From contig JAFAEQ010000010.1 in the NCBI GenBank assembly GCA_023423935.1, forward strand, positions 62,001-126,000: a stretch of 64,000 nucleotides of DNA, written 5' to 3'. Under the pieces are notes generated by a model. The model saw only the letters and a program-made list of their open reading frames with translations. It was not told the DNA's origin and searched no databases. The stretch's first letter is position 1. Each line of letters begins with the position of its first letter. The DNA is from Pseudomonadota bacterium. GTDB taxonomy: Bacteria > Pseudomonadota > Gammaproteobacteria > Steroidobacterales > Steroidobacteraceae. Position numbers and translations under genes: made by a program. Of this stretch, positions 8,229 through 17,568 are shown in pieces.

Positions 8229-9692
8229 GTGAGCAAGGTTCCCCCTGGCGTCGGTCCCAAGTTTCCCCAAGTCGTCGTGCTGTTCGGGGCGACGGGCGAT
8301 CTCGCCAGGCGCAAGCTGCTGCCGGGACTCTTCCATCTGTCCACCGCGGGCTTCATCCCTGCCTGCCGGATCATCGGCGTCTCGCTCGATAACATCGGCG
8401 CCGAGGAATTCCGCAAGATCGCTCGCGATGCGCTCGATCAGCATTCACTGCGCAAATTCACGGACGAAGAGTGGGCGGGCTTCGTCGGCAATCTCGAGTA
8501 TGTGCCGCTCTCGGCCGGGCCCACCGCGCTGCGCGCTGCTGTCGAGCGCAGCGAACAGGCATTGGCAACCGAAAGCCGCCGATTGCATTACCTCAGCGTG
8601 CCACCGAGCGCTGCATTGTCCGCGGTGCGCATGCTCGGTGAGGCGAACTTGGTCGAACGCTCGCGCATCATCATGGAGAAGCCGTTTGGCACTGATCTCG
8701 CGAGCGCCGTGTCGCTGAACTCCAGGCTGCATGAAGTGTTCAGCGAGGATCAGATCTTCCGCATCGATCATTTCCTCGGCAAGGAGCCCGCGCAGAACAT
8801 TCTCGCCTTCCGTTTCGCCAATGGCTTGTTCGAGCCGATCTGGAATCGCAACTTCATCGATCACATTCAGATCGATGTTCCCGAAACCATCGGGCTGGGC
8901 AAGCGCTCCGGCTTCTACGAGCAGACCGGTGCGTTCCGCGACATGGTCGTCACGCATCTGTTTCAGATCCTGGCGTTCGTTGCGATGGAGCCGCCCACCG
9001 CGCTCGAGCCTGCATCGATCAGCGAAGAAAAGAACAAGGTGTTTCGCAGCATGCTGCCCATCGCGCCGACCGATGTGGTGCGCGGACAGTACACGGGTTA
9101 TCGCTCGGAAGACGGCGTTGCCGCCGAGTCGGAAACCGAAACCTTCATCGCGCTCAAGTGCTCGATCGACAACTGGCGATGGGCAGGCGTGCCGTTCTTC
9201 CTGCGCACCGGCAAACGCCTCGCGGAAGGTCAGCGCATCATCTCGATTGCATTTCGCGAGCCGCCGAAGAGCATGTTCCCGGCCAATTCGGGCGTGGGCT
9301 CGCAAGGCCCGGACCATCTGACGTTCGATCTCGCCGATCAATCGAAGATGTCGCTGTCCTTCTACGGCAAGCGTCCGGGTCCCGGCATGCGGCTGGACAA
9401 GCTGAGTCTGCAGTTCGCGATGCGCGATACCGGCATGGTCGGCGATGTGCTCGAGGCCTACGAGCGCCTGATTCTCGATGCGATGCGCGGCGATCACACG
9501 CTCTTCACCACTGCCGCGGGTATCGAGCGTCTATGGGAAGTCTCGACACCGCTGCTCGAAGCGCCCCCGCCGGTTCGTCTCTACGCGCCTGGATCCTGGG
9601 GTCCCAACGCCATTCATCAGCTCGTGGCGCCGCGTGCGTGGCGTCTGCCCTTCGAACGCGTGTGGCGTGATCCGAATCAGTTAGGTGCGTGA
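8229..9692 (+). CDS. zwf: Glucose-6-phosphate 1-dehydrogenase
   Basis: 487 residues. Oxidises glucose-6-phosphate to 6-phosphogluconolactone with NAD(P)+, the entry step of the oxidative pentose-phosphate and Entner-Doudoroff routes; cytosolic. Nucleotide-binding motif near the N-terminus (GATGDLARRKLLPGL), active-site signature RIDHFLGKE, and NFIDHIQI plus FLRTGKRL are all family hallmarks. Length matches the family. GTG 8229 is preferred because AGGAG (8216-8220) is 8 nt upstream; an in-frame GTG at 8223 is too close to that site. No pgl or edd is adjacent, so it appears to be a single-gene unit. Confidence 0.95.
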   Translation: MSKVPPGVGPKFPQVVVLFGATGDLARRKLLPGLFHLSTAGFIPACRIIGVSLDNIGAEEFRKIARDALDQHSLRKFTDEEWAGFVGNLEYVPLSAGPTALRAAVERSEQALATESRRLHYLSVPPSAALSAVRMLGEANLVERSRIIMEKPFGTDLASAVSLNSRLHEVFSEDQIFRIDHFLGKEPAQNILAFRFANGLFEPIWNRNFIDHIQIDVPETIGLGKRSGFYEQTGAFRDMVVTHLFQILAFVAMEPPTALEPASISEEKNKVFRSMLPIAPTDVVRGQYTGYRSEDGVAAESETETFIALKCSIDNWRWAGVPFFLRTGKRLAEGQRIISIAFREPPKSMFPANSGVGSQGPDHLTFDLADQSKMSLSFYGKRPGPGMRLDKLSLQFAMRDTGMVGDVLEAYERLILDAMRGDHTLFTTAAGIERLWEVSTPLLEAPPPVRLYAPGSWGPNAIHQLVAPRAWRLPFERVWRDPNQLGA

Positions 9693-9739
9693 CGATTCAC
9701 GCGAGCTTCGACAGCGCACGTTCTTGAACTCACGTGCCA

Positions 9740-9845
9740 GTGATGACGGTGATGGCGGTGATATGGTGATGACGGCAAGAGCGATGGCCGCGTACGTGGC
9801 GCTCTGGTCTGCATCACTGTCATCACCTGTATCACTGCATCACTG
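9740..9845. repeat. Inverted repeat of GTGATG nonamers, copy A
   Basis: Left arm 9740-9774 consists of four head-to-tail units beginning GTGAT (GTGATGACG, GTGATGGCG, GTGATATG, GTGATGACG). The right arm, 9811-9845, is the same motif in opposite orientation (reverse complement reads GTGATGCA, GTGATACAG, GTGATGACA). The spacer is 36 bp. It occupies most of the intergenic space between zwf and the TonB-receptor 3' end. Two related copies occur at 39543-39630 and 50131-50225. Confidence 0.7.
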
Positions 9846-9964
9846 CGAAGCGCCAGGCAAGAGCGACGAGTCGTGGCTGTCAGTCGTCATGTTCTGTTTA
9901 GATCTGACGCGAGATGCGACGGCCTGCGGCCGCCGCACCTCGCGTTACTTGTCGCAGTCGACGA

Positions 9965-12808
9965 TCACCAGTCGTAGCTGACCCTCGCGAACAAGCGCCG
10001 GCCGAAGTAGCCGATCGGGCTGCCGAGCAGATAGTCACGCGGTGCCGTGACGGCGTAACGCTCTTGCTCGAACTGAATGATCCCGGAAGGCCGCTTGTCA
10101 GGATACTGATCGAACAGATTGTCCGCGCCGATCGCCACTCTGAGTCCTGCCTTGGGCTCGTAGGCAAACTCGACGTTCGTGGTGGCGAGGACGCCGATCC
10201 TCTGCTCGTAGTACGGCGTGGTCGGATGCGAGATGCCGAGGAAGTCGGCGACTGCATTGACCTTCGCAGGACTGACGATTCTGAGCGTGTCCATGACCTG
10301 CGGGTAGTTGGTGTAAGCCGACGCTGAAGCAATCGCCGTGGAGCCCGGCTGGTAGTGCGGACCGTAAATGTTCTCGCGGATGTTCAGCGTGATCTTCTGC
10401 CCGATACGCACCGTTGCTCCGAGATTGATGCGGTACTCCGGGCTTCCCTCCTCGATGCTGAAAATATCGCCGATGCCGAACAACGCGATGTTCTCGAAAC
10501 CCGCCGCGCGGCCGGCACGTGTCACCTCGGTCTTGTTGTAGTTCGCCGCCAGCAACCATTCGACGCTGCCCCAGCCGAAGGTATTGCTCAGGGTGCTCAC
10601 CACGTCCACGCCGGTGGTCTTGGTATCGAGCACGTTGGTGAAGAATCCGAGGCCGATGTTTGCGCGCGCGCTCGCGTCGAACGAGCCGCCCGGCGCAGTC
10701 GGATCGTTCCACGCCGAGATGAAGCCACCTGCAACCAGAGCTTCGCCGAGGATGCGGTTGTACTCGTCGTCTGGAACGCCGTTGCCGTCGCTGTCCGCTG
10801 GGTCGGGCAGCGTTGCATCCGGAATGCCGCCGTTGCGTCCTGTACGCGTGTTGGGCGCCTGCGGATCCGAGTAATCGAAGTTGCCCATGCGCGTACGGCC
10901 ATCGATCTTGATCTGGTACGCGTCCACGGTCGTAGTGACGTTGGGCAGCGGTTTGATAACGAAGCCGATCGAGATGTTTTCGCTCGTCTCGGGTTGCAGA
11001 CCGTTTCCGACCGTCGCCGCGGCCAGTGTCGCGGTCGCAGCCGTCGGGCCCACCTGAATGGCTGTGTAGTAGTTCTCGCCCATCGTCGGCGCGCGGAAAC
11101 CGGTGCTGTACGTACCACGCACGGCGAACGCACTGTTGATGTCGTAACGGGTGGTGATCTTGCCGACTGCCTTGCTACCGAAGTCGCTGTAGTCCTCGAA
11201 CCGGCCGGCAATGTCGACCAGCCAGTCCTCGGTCGGAGTGAAGATCACGTTCGCGAACACAGCCGTGTTGTCGCGCTCGTGTTCGCCGGCGGCCAACGGG
11301 CTGTAACCAGGAAATGCCGCTGCACCTGCTCCCACGTAGGACGCCTCTTCACCTGCCCCGATCGCGTAGGTGTCCTCACGGTACTCGACGCCTGCCGCGA
11401 AAGTCACAGGCGTTGGCAGTCCAAGCTCGAACTCGCGGCTCAAGTCGACGCCGATCGTCCATTGAGACGCCTCGAACTTGCCGACATAGAAGTTCTCGGG
11501 AGATTGTCCCGTCGTGTTCCACAACGTGAAGTTCATCGAATTCGTGTTGTAGATGTCCATCTCGTTGCGGCCGTAGTTGGTGGACACGTCGTAGCTCCAG
11601 CTGCCCAGTGTCCCCTTCACGCCGCCAGCCAATTCCCAATCACGCTCGTCCGTCTCGATGTTGGGATTGAAGCCCAGCGGATACTTGTTGATGTCTGCCT
11701 CCGTCAGCGGCTGACCGCTGCGGGGGCCGATTCCGCCAATGGGATCGGTGCGATCGCCGTCGCCATTGGCATCGTAGCCACCATCCTGCGAGGGCCGTCG
11801 ATAGCTCTGCGTGCTGGAAGTTTCCTTCTTTCCGTAGCTGGCCGTGGTGTAGAGCTCGGTGCCATCGGCGAGGTACATACCCGCCGTGAGGAAGCCGACA
11901 TAGCGATCGATATCCGGCGGATCGCCCTGGTGAGAGTTGTACGGGTACCAGGGGTGATCGATCATGTTGTATTCGTTCTCACGCGCGAGCGCCGCATTTC
12001 CGGTGGAGCGCGGAAAGCCACTCGGTGTGAGGCCCGAGCCCGTGGGCGGGCAGCCATCGGGACTTGCGAGACGATCAGTCACACACTGCGCCGCGCCGTA
12101 GACCGAACCCGGACGGTTGACTGTCTCGCGACGCTCCATCTCGAAGGCGAAGTTCGCGTAAGCCGCCTCGCTGCCGACGCCGAAGTTGCCCTGGTAGTTC
12201 TGCGTGGCGCCGCCGCCCTCGTCGTACTCCGACACCGTCGCGCGTATCCCGCCGCCATTGAAATCCTTGCGGGTAATCACGTTGACCACACCCGCGATTG
12301 CATCCGATCCATAGAGCGCCGCTGCGCCATCCGTGAGCACCTGAGTGCTGGCGATCGCGCTGGTGGGAATGAAGCTGAGGTCGGCAGATGCAGCGCCGGC
12401 ATACGCACCGAGAACCGCAACGTTGGACGTGAAGTGACGGCGTTTGCCGTTCACCAGCACCAACGTATGGTTCGGCGACAGCGCGCGCATGCTGGCTACC
12501 AGCGTTGCGCTGGCCATATCCGTGCCTTGCTGGCTGGCATTGAAACTGGGTACCTGAAAGGCAAGCTGGTTCATGAGGTCCGGCGCGGCGGATTCACCCA
12601 GCGCATCGGCAGTCACGATTTGAACCGGCGCCGGACTGTCATCGACGCTCATGCCTGTGCGTCGTGTGCCGGTCACCATCACCTCATCGATCGTCACTCC
12701 ACTACTCTCTTGCGCCTCCGCCATCATTGGCATCGACGAACCCAGTGCAGTTGCCACCGCAGCTGCTACCAGCGAGACACGGCATTGTTTTCCAGAACTC
12801 ATGGACAT
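9965..12808 (-). CDS. TonB-dependent outer-membrane receptor
   Basis: 947 residues. Signal peptide (about residues 1-34, ending near MMAEAQ), then a putative TonB-box region (SGVTIDEVMVTGTRR), a plug domain (PDLMNQLAFQVPSF, LVLVNGKRRH, TDGAAALYGSDAIAGVVNVI) and a long beta-barrel ending in FARVSYDW with the terminal aromatic residue typical of outer-membrane proteins. ATG 12808 is chosen because GGAGG (forward-strand 12815-12819) lies 6 nt upstream. Energised by TonB-ExbBD; ligand unknown. It is divergent from the D-amino-acid-oxidase-like/RidA/amine-oxidase operon, suggesting that it may import or sense a related nitrogen compound, but that link is inference. Confidence 0.93.
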   Translation of the reverse strand: MSMSSGKQCRVSLVAAAVATALGSSMPMMAEAQESSGVTIDEVMVTGTRRTGMSVDDSPAPVQIVTADALGESAAPDLMNQLAFQVPSFNASQQGTDMASATLVASMRALSPNHTLVLVNGKRRHFTSNVAVLGAYAGAASADLSFIPTSAIASTQVLTDGAAALYGSDAIAGVVNVITRKDFNGGGIRATVSEYDEGGGATQNYQGNFGVGSEAAYANFAFEMERRETVNRPGSVYGAAQCVTDRLASPDGCPPTGSGLTPSGFPRSTGNAALARENEYNMIDHPWYPYNSHQGDPPDIDRYVGFLTAGMYLADGTELYTTASYGKKETSSTQSYRRPSQDGGYDANGDGDRTDPIGGIGPRSGQPLTEADINKYPLGFNPNIETDERDWELAGGVKGTLGSWSYDVSTNYGRNEMDIYNTNSMNFTLWNTTGQSPENFYVGKFEASQWTIGVDLSREFELGLPTPVTFAAGVEYREDTYAIGAGEEASYVGAGAAAFPGYSPLAAGEHERDNTAVFANVIFTPTEDWLVDIAGRFEDYSDFGSKAVGKITTRYDINSAFAVRGTYSTGFRAPTMGENYYTAIQVGPTAATATLAAATVGNGLQPETSENISIGFVIKPLPNVTTTVDAYQIKIDGRTRMGNFDYSDPQAPNTRTGRNGGIPDATLPDPADSDGNGVPDDEYNRILGEALVAGGFISAWNDPTAPGGSFDASARANIGLGFFTNVLDTKTTGVDVVSTLSNTFGWGSVEWLLAANYNKTEVTRAGRAAGFENIALFGIGDIFSIEEGSPEYRINLGATVRIGQKITLNIRENIYGPHYQPGSTAIASASAYTNYPQVMDTLRIVSPAKVNAVADFLGISHPTTPYYEQRIGVLATTNVEFAYEPKAGLRVAIGADNLFDQYPDKRPSGIIQFEQERYAVTAPRDYLLGSPIGYFGRRLFARVSYDW

Positions 12809-13341
12809 CGTGCGCCTCCCAAAGATTCTCTGCCCCATTTTTGATCCGTCGTTGTTACTGATGTGTCGACAACGGCTGACAGCACTATGTGCAAGTGCAG
12901 TACCAACTCTGCCCAGGTTGCGGATTGATGCCCGGAATCAGCGCCTTTGGTGACTTCACAACGTAATACGTCAACAGATGCACGCTGCAAAATGAGGTGC
13001 AACGCATGCGCACGCGCGTCCGAATGGAGCACTCGACGGCCTGCGCGCTGCACCGAGTTGGCCCTGACCGTCCGCTCGCAAGTCACGAACAGCACAGCTC
13101 ATTGCCCGATCGAAGTGCACGCAACGTCGCGCTCACCCGTGAGAGTCCCTTTGTGAATTCTCGTAAATAACAGCACCTGCGCCATCTGCGAGCGTGCGCC
13201 AGACCTCGCCTGCCTGCAGATCAAGACAAGCGCGACGCGCTTCATCGTCTCGATGAGCGATGACAGGCATGCCAATTGCATTTCGACGCACTCGATTCGC
13301 GGCAAGGGGCCGTGAATGTCGAACATGAAAAGGGGGATCGA
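12809..13341. other. Intergenic region between divergent TonB receptor and oxidase operon
   Basis: 533 bp without a supportable gene on either strand. It must hold the promoters for the TonB receptor (leftward) and the oxidase operon (rightward), but I could not pick a convincing -35/-10 pair or operator by eye. A GGGGG stretch at 13332-13336 serves as a possible ribosome site for the GTG start at 13342. Confidence 0.5.
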
Positions 13342-14538
13342 GTGCGACGACGTGAAGTGCTACGAAAAGTGGGCTTCGGATTGGCCGGACTTACGCTGGC
13401 AAGCTCGCTCACAAGAGCAGAGCCCCAACCTGGTATCGCTGGCGAGGCATTCGACCCCAGATCTGCGGTGGACCCACCACCTTTCCATCTTCCCAAAGTG
13501 CGCGCGCAGACGGATCGCATCATCTCGATCACCGTATGCACGCGCCCCTGCAGAGAACAGGGCCCGCGCATCGAGACCGAGCGCCTCGGGCGCAAGACCA
13601 TCGTGCACAACTATGGTCACGGCGGCAGCGGCTGGTCGTTGTCGTGGGGCTCGAGCACATTGGCTGTGCGTCACGCGCTCGCCACGCGCGTGCCCGAGAT
13701 CGCGGTGATCGGCTGCGGCGCGTTGGGCCTCACCTCCGCCCTGCTCGCCCAGCGTGCCGGACTCAAGGTGCGCATCTATGCGAAGGACCGTCCGCCTGAA
13801 GTGCGTTCATCGCTCGCCACCGGCAGCTGGACACCCGCATCGCGCTTCTGCACGGAAGCCGCTGTCACTCCTGAGATCGCGCAGCGCTGGGAAGAGATGG
13901 CTCGCATCAGCTATCGCACGTATCAGAACATGCTCGGCCTGCCCGGCGATCCGGTCGAATGGCGTGACGGATATTCGCTCGCGAAGGAACCGTTCGACGC
14001 GAACCGCCACCGTACATACGAAGGCGAGCCCGCCTACGCCGACCTCGACAAGCGCCTGCGCGATGTCATGCCGCGTAGTGCAGAGCTCGCGCCAGGGACG
14101 CATCCGTTCGCCGCTCCGTTCGTGCGTCGCTACACGAACATGGTCTTCAACCTGACTGCCTACAGCCGCCTGTTGGTGGCTGATTTTCTTGCTGCAGGCG
14201 GTGTGATCGAGACGCGCGAATTCCACAGTCCGAGCGACATCGCGAAGCTGAAGGAGAAGACCGTCATTCACGCGACAGGCTATGGAGCGCGCGCGCTCTT
14301 CGGCGATGAATCGATCGTTCCGGTGCGCGGTCAGCTGTTGCGACTCATTCCGCAGCCCGAGATCACGTACGGACTCACCTGCTTCGACCAGGTCTCGATG
14401 GTCCCCCGACGCGACGGGATCATCGTCCAATCGCAACCCCGGGGTGATTACAACAACGCCGATGTCACCGTCGATCGCGCTGAAGCCGAGAGGTCGGTTC
14501 AGATCTTGGCCGACGTCGTTGCGCAGATGCGCCCTTGA
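13342..14538 (+). CDS. Tat-exported D-amino-acid-oxidase-family flavoprotein with circularly permuted domain order
   Basis: 398 residues from GTG 13342 (poly-G ribosome site 5 nt upstream; an in-frame ATG at 13276 would put the Tat motif inside). Twin-arginine signal RRREVLRKVGFGLAG at residues 2-16. The rest matches D-amino-acid oxidase (DAAO), but in rotated order. The segment normally at the C-terminus comes first: substrate-Arg motif TRPCREQGPRIE at about 67-78, then the FAD-pyrophosphate motif HNYGHGGSGWSLSWGSS at 89-105. The usual N-terminal Rossmann motif VIGCGALGL follows at 122-130, then KDRPPEVRSSLATGSW. The protein ends at SVQILADVVAQMRP, about where the permuted block would begin in normal DAAO. 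Predicted to oxidise an amine or amino acid to an imine in the periplasm. First gene of an operon, 18 bp before the RidA gene. Confidence 0.82.
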   Translation: MRRREVLRKVGFGLAGLTLASSLTRAEPQPGIAGEAFDPRSAVDPPPFHLPKVRAQTDRIISITVCTRPCREQGPRIETERLGRKTIVHNYGHGGSGWSLSWGSSTLAVRHALATRVPEIAVIGCGALGLTSALLAQRAGLKVRIYAKDRPPEVRSSLATGSWTPASRFCTEAAVTPEIAQRWEEMARISYRTYQNMLGLPGDPVEWRDGYSLAKEPFDANRHRTYEGEPAYADLDKRLRDVMPRSAELAPGTHPFAAPFVRRYTNMVFNLTAYSRLLVADFLAAGGVIETREFHSPSDIAKLKEKTVIHATGYGARALFGDESIVPVRGQLLRLIPQPEITYGLTCFDQVSMVPRRDGIIVQSQPRGDYNNADVTVDRAEAERSVQILADVVAQMRP

Positions 14539-14556
14539 ATTTGGGAATGACCAGAC

Positions 14557-15912
14557 ATGATTCGACATCACACACTTCTGCTTGCGACGCTGCTGCTCAC
14601 GTTTTCTTTTCGAGCACAAACGGCGCCACCCTATGAGCTGATCGACATACCCGCGGCTCTGTACTCGGCCTCGGCGCAGGGCAGCGCTGGCGGCGCGCTC
14701 TACTTCCCCTCCGGCAACACGCCCGGCGAGAACCCGCCTGCTGACATGCGCAGTCAGGCGCTCGTCACGCTGAAGCGTTTGGAAAAGAACATCACGGATG
14801 CGGGATTGACTCTGCGCGACGTGGCGTTCGTGCGCGCCTATCTGACGCCGGGCCCCGATGGCTCTACGGACTATGCGGGATGGAATGCCGCATGGTCGGA
14901 GACGTTCAAGGACCACAAGCCCGCACGCAGCACGGTCGGTGTGCCGCTCTTGGGCCGACCAGGAACGCTGATCGAGATCGAGTTCGTCTGTCTTCCTGCG
15001 AGCGGCGCTCAACTGTTCGCCAGCTCCGACAAACTCGGCCTGCCGCAAACCAATCCGCGCGTCAAACCGTACGGCACGAAGGAAGGCAGAATCTACGCAG
15101 GCATCGGCGTGCTGCCCGGCACTGCGATGTACTGGACTGCCGGCATCACTCCGCCCGTGCTCGATGAAAAATTGCCGTCGACCGATCGCGGTTATCGCGG
15201 CGATATGAAAACCCAGGCACGCAATACGCTGCTGCGATTACAGGAGAACCTCGCCGCTGCTGGACTGTCGTTCAAGGATGTCGTTTACCTGCGTGCGTTT
15301 CTCGCACCCGACGCACATCTGCAAGGCAATTTCGACTACGACGGCTGGAACGCGGCGTACAGCGAGTTCTTCAACACCGCCGACATGCCTCACAAGCCCG
15401 CACGCACCACGGTGACGACGCCCACGTTCGGCGATCCCAGCATGCTGATCGAGATCGAGATCATCGCAGCGTATCCGGCTCCGCCTGCACTGTTCGACAA
15501 AGCGGCCGCGAATCCCCAGCTGAAAGCGTACGGAGATGCGAAGTCGATGATCGCCTCGGGCATCGCAGTGAACGCGCCGTCTTCATTGCTCTTCTCCGCG
15601 GCGGCCGTACCGGCGCAGGAAGGTGACCTCCGAGCGCAAGCCCTGTCGACACTTGCCACGCTCGAAGAACGACTCGCGAAAGCGGGGCTATCGTTCAAGG
15701 ACGTCGTGTTCCTCCGCGCCTATGTCGTCCCCGACAAGGATGGCCGCATCGATCGCGCCGGCTGGTCCGCGGCATACGGACAGTACTTCAACAATGCATC
15801 GCAGCCGCACAAGCCGGCACGCACGACGATCGCCGTCCAGTCTCTGCCGAATCCGGACTGGAAGATCGCAGTCGACGTGGTCGCCGCCTCGCCCCGCGGA
15901 GTCGAGCCATGA
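14557..15912 (+). CDS. Exported protein of three fused RidA (YjgF/UK114) domains
   Basis: 451 residues: signal peptide (HTLLLATLLLTFSFRAQTA) and three RidA-type domains of roughly 110-150 residues each. RidA deaminates reactive enamines/imines and is normally a single-domain cytosolic trimer. Each repeat carries the substrate-carboxylate Arg in the same context: HKPARSTV (Arg124), HKPARTTV (Arg283) and HKPARTTI (Arg422). The acidic strand IEIE follows in domains 1 and 2 but reads KIAVDVV in domain 3, so the third site may be altered. A domain signature (LTLRDVAFVRAYL, LSFKDVVYLRAFL, LSFKDVVFLRAYV) precedes each. A covalent pseudo-trimer is a reasonable reading. Its stop overlaps the amine-oxidase start by 4 bp. 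Confidence 0.88.
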   Translation: MIRHHTLLLATLLLTFSFRAQTAPPYELIDIPAALYSASAQGSAGGALYFPSGNTPGENPPADMRSQALVTLKRLEKNITDAGLTLRDVAFVRAYLTPGPDGSTDYAGWNAAWSETFKDHKPARSTVGVPLLGRPGTLIEIEFVCLPASGAQLFASSDKLGLPQTNPRVKPYGTKEGRIYAGIGVLPGTAMYWTAGITPPVLDEKLPSTDRGYRGDMKTQARNTLLRLQENLAAAGLSFKDVVYLRAFLAPDAHLQGNFDYDGWNAAYSEFFNTADMPHKPARTTVTTPTFGDPSMLIEIEIIAAYPAPPALFDKAAANPQLKAYGDAKSMIASGIAVNAPSSLLFSAAAVPAQEGDLRAQALSTLATLEERLAKAGLSFKDVVFLRAYVVPDKDGRIDRAGWSAAYGQYFNNASQPHKPARTTIAVQSLPNPDWKIAVDVVAASPRGVEP

Positions 15913-17465
15913 CTTACACGCGACGCAGATTTCTCCTGGATGTCGGCCGGCTCGGCGGTTCCGTGTTCGGCGCGATGACGGCCCTCGATCTTTTTGCTCA
16001 GGACAACGGCGCCACGTGGTTACCGAAGGATCTGCCCCAACTCAAGCAGCCGAAGGATGTGCTGATCCTCGGAGCCGGCGCCGCCGGGCTTGGCGCTGCA
16101 TACGAGCTCGGCAAGCTTGGTTACCGCTGTCGCGTTCTCGAAGCCAGACAGCGTCCCGGCGGACGCATCTGGACGATCAGGCGCGGCACTCGCGAAACGG
16201 AAACTTCGGGTCAGTCTCAGGTCTGTTCGTTCGACGAGGGTCACTACTACAACGCAGGCCCCGCGCGAATCCCGCAGCATCACTACACGACCCTCGGCTA
16301 TTGCCGCGAGTTCAATGTTGCGGTCGAGGTGTTCAACAACTACAACGATTCGGCCTACGTGCACAGCAGTACCGCGAATCGCAAGATCCGGATTCGCGAA
16401 GCGCGTTCCGACTACGACGGCCACGTGGGCGAACTGCTCGCCAAAGCGATCACGACGGACAAGCTGGATGCCCCATTGACGGCGCGCGACAAGGAGCAGC
16501 TGCTCGAGTATCTGCGTACGACTGCGGGGTTGAGCCCGGACCTCGCGTACAAGGCTTCGTCACGGCGCGGTTACATCGATTGGCCCGCCGCTGCAGGCCA
16601 GGCCGGCACGCTGACTCCGACCGACGATCTGCAGACCATGATCGGCTCGGGCTTCGCACGCTATCTCGCCCACGCGCACAACATCACGCAACAGCCGGTC
16701 ATGTTTCAGCCCGTCGGCGGTATCGATGCACTGCCATACGCGATGGCGAAGCGTTTGCATCGTACGATCACCTATGGTGCCGAAGTCACCGCGATTCGCC
16801 GAAGCGCGCGCGGCGCACGCATCGAATACGTCGTCGACGGTAAGCCGCAAAGCGCCGAGGCGGATTACTGCATTTGCACCCTGCCGGCTTCGGTGCTGGC
16901 GGGCGTGCCCGCCGACTTCGGCGTCCGACACAAGGAGGCGCTCGGCCGCATCCAGTACGTGCCGTCGAACAAGATCGGCCTGCAGTTCCGTCGCCGCTTC
17001 TGGGAACAGGATGACTGGATCTATGGCGGTATCAGCTGGACGGACCAGAGCATCCGCCAGATCTGGTATCCGAACTACGGCTACTTCGGGAAGAAGGGCG
17101 TAATCGTCGGCTACTACGCAGGCGACACCGGCGATGAGCGCAACGGCGCCAACATCACTGCGATGACGCTCGCTGAACGCCTCGAGCTCGCGCTCTCGTC
17201 CGGCGAGAAGATCCACCCGCAGTATCGCGCCGAGTACGAGAATTCCTTCTCCGTCTCCTGGAAAGCGCTCAAGTACAACAACGGCGCGAACGCGCGTTAC
17301 GACTCCACCGCGACACGCACGGAAGTACTGGACGTCATCGGCGAACCCGACGGACCGTTCTATTTCGCCGGCGAGCACGCCAGCTGGATCACCGGCTGGA
17401 TCGCGGGCGCCTTCGAGTCGTCGCTGCGGGTCGTGCGCAAAATGCATGAGCGCGAACTGGCGTAG
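15909..17465 (+). CDS. Tat-exported flavin monoamine oxidase-type FAD oxidoreductase
   Basis: 518 residues. Twin-arginine signal TRRRFLLDVGRLGGSVFG, then the FAD Rossmann motif LILGAGAAGLGAAYELGKLG (GxGxxG starts near residue 55) and the GGR motif EARQRPGGRIWTIRRG. The C-terminal FAD-binding block FYFAGEHASWITGWIAGAF is diagnostic of the amine-oxidase/L-amino-acid-oxidase family. Members oxidise primary amines or amino acids to imines with release of H2O2. Translationally coupled to the three-domain RidA gene (ATGA overlap at 15909), so imine product and imine deaminase would be made together in the same compartment. Substrate not predictable. Confidence 0.88.
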   Translation: MTYTRRRFLLDVGRLGGSVFGAMTALDLFAQDNGATWLPKDLPQLKQPKDVLILGAGAAGLGAAYELGKLGYRCRVLEARQRPGGRIWTIRRGTRETETSGQSQVCSFDEGHYYNAGPARIPQHHYTTLGYCREFNVAVEVFNNYNDSAYVHSSTANRKIRIREARSDYDGHVGELLAKAITTDKLDAPLTARDKEQLLEYLRTTAGLSPDLAYKASSRRGYIDWPAAAGQAGTLTPTDDLQTMIGSGFARYLAHAHNITQQPVMFQPVGGIDALPYAMAKRLHRTITYGAEVTAIRRSARGARIEYVVDGKPQSAEADYCICTLPASVLAGVPADFGVRHKEALGRIQYVPSNKIGLQFRRRFWEQDDWIYGGISWTDQSIRQIWYPNYGYFGKKGVIVGYYAGDTGDERNGANITAMTLAERLELALSSGEKIHPQYRAEYENSFSVSWKALKYNNGANARYDSTATRTEVLDVIGEPDGPFYFAGEHASWITGWIAGAFESSLRVVRKMHERELA

Positions 17466-17520
17466 TAGCGGAGAAATGAGAGAGGCAACGCGACGCTCGC
17501 GACGGCCGAAGTCTGCTTCC

Positions 17521-17562
17521 GACTCCCGTCACTCCCGCGGAGGCGTGGCGGAGGCGGGAGTC
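17521..17562. repeat. Inverted-repeat hairpin GACTCCCG...CGGGAGTC
   Basis: GACTCCCG (17521-17528) pairs with CGGGAGTC (17555-17562); the interior ACTCCCGCGGAGG.. and ..GGCGGAGGCGGG adds further pairing possibilities. It looks like a small extragenic palindrome rather than a coding sequence. Only one copy was noticed in this window. Confidence 0.45.
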
Positions 17563-17568
17563 CATCCC

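Noticed and set aside
10355..12844. 829-residue open frame on + opposite the TonB receptor
   Set aside because: Shadow of a certain gene; no signal, motif or ribosome site.
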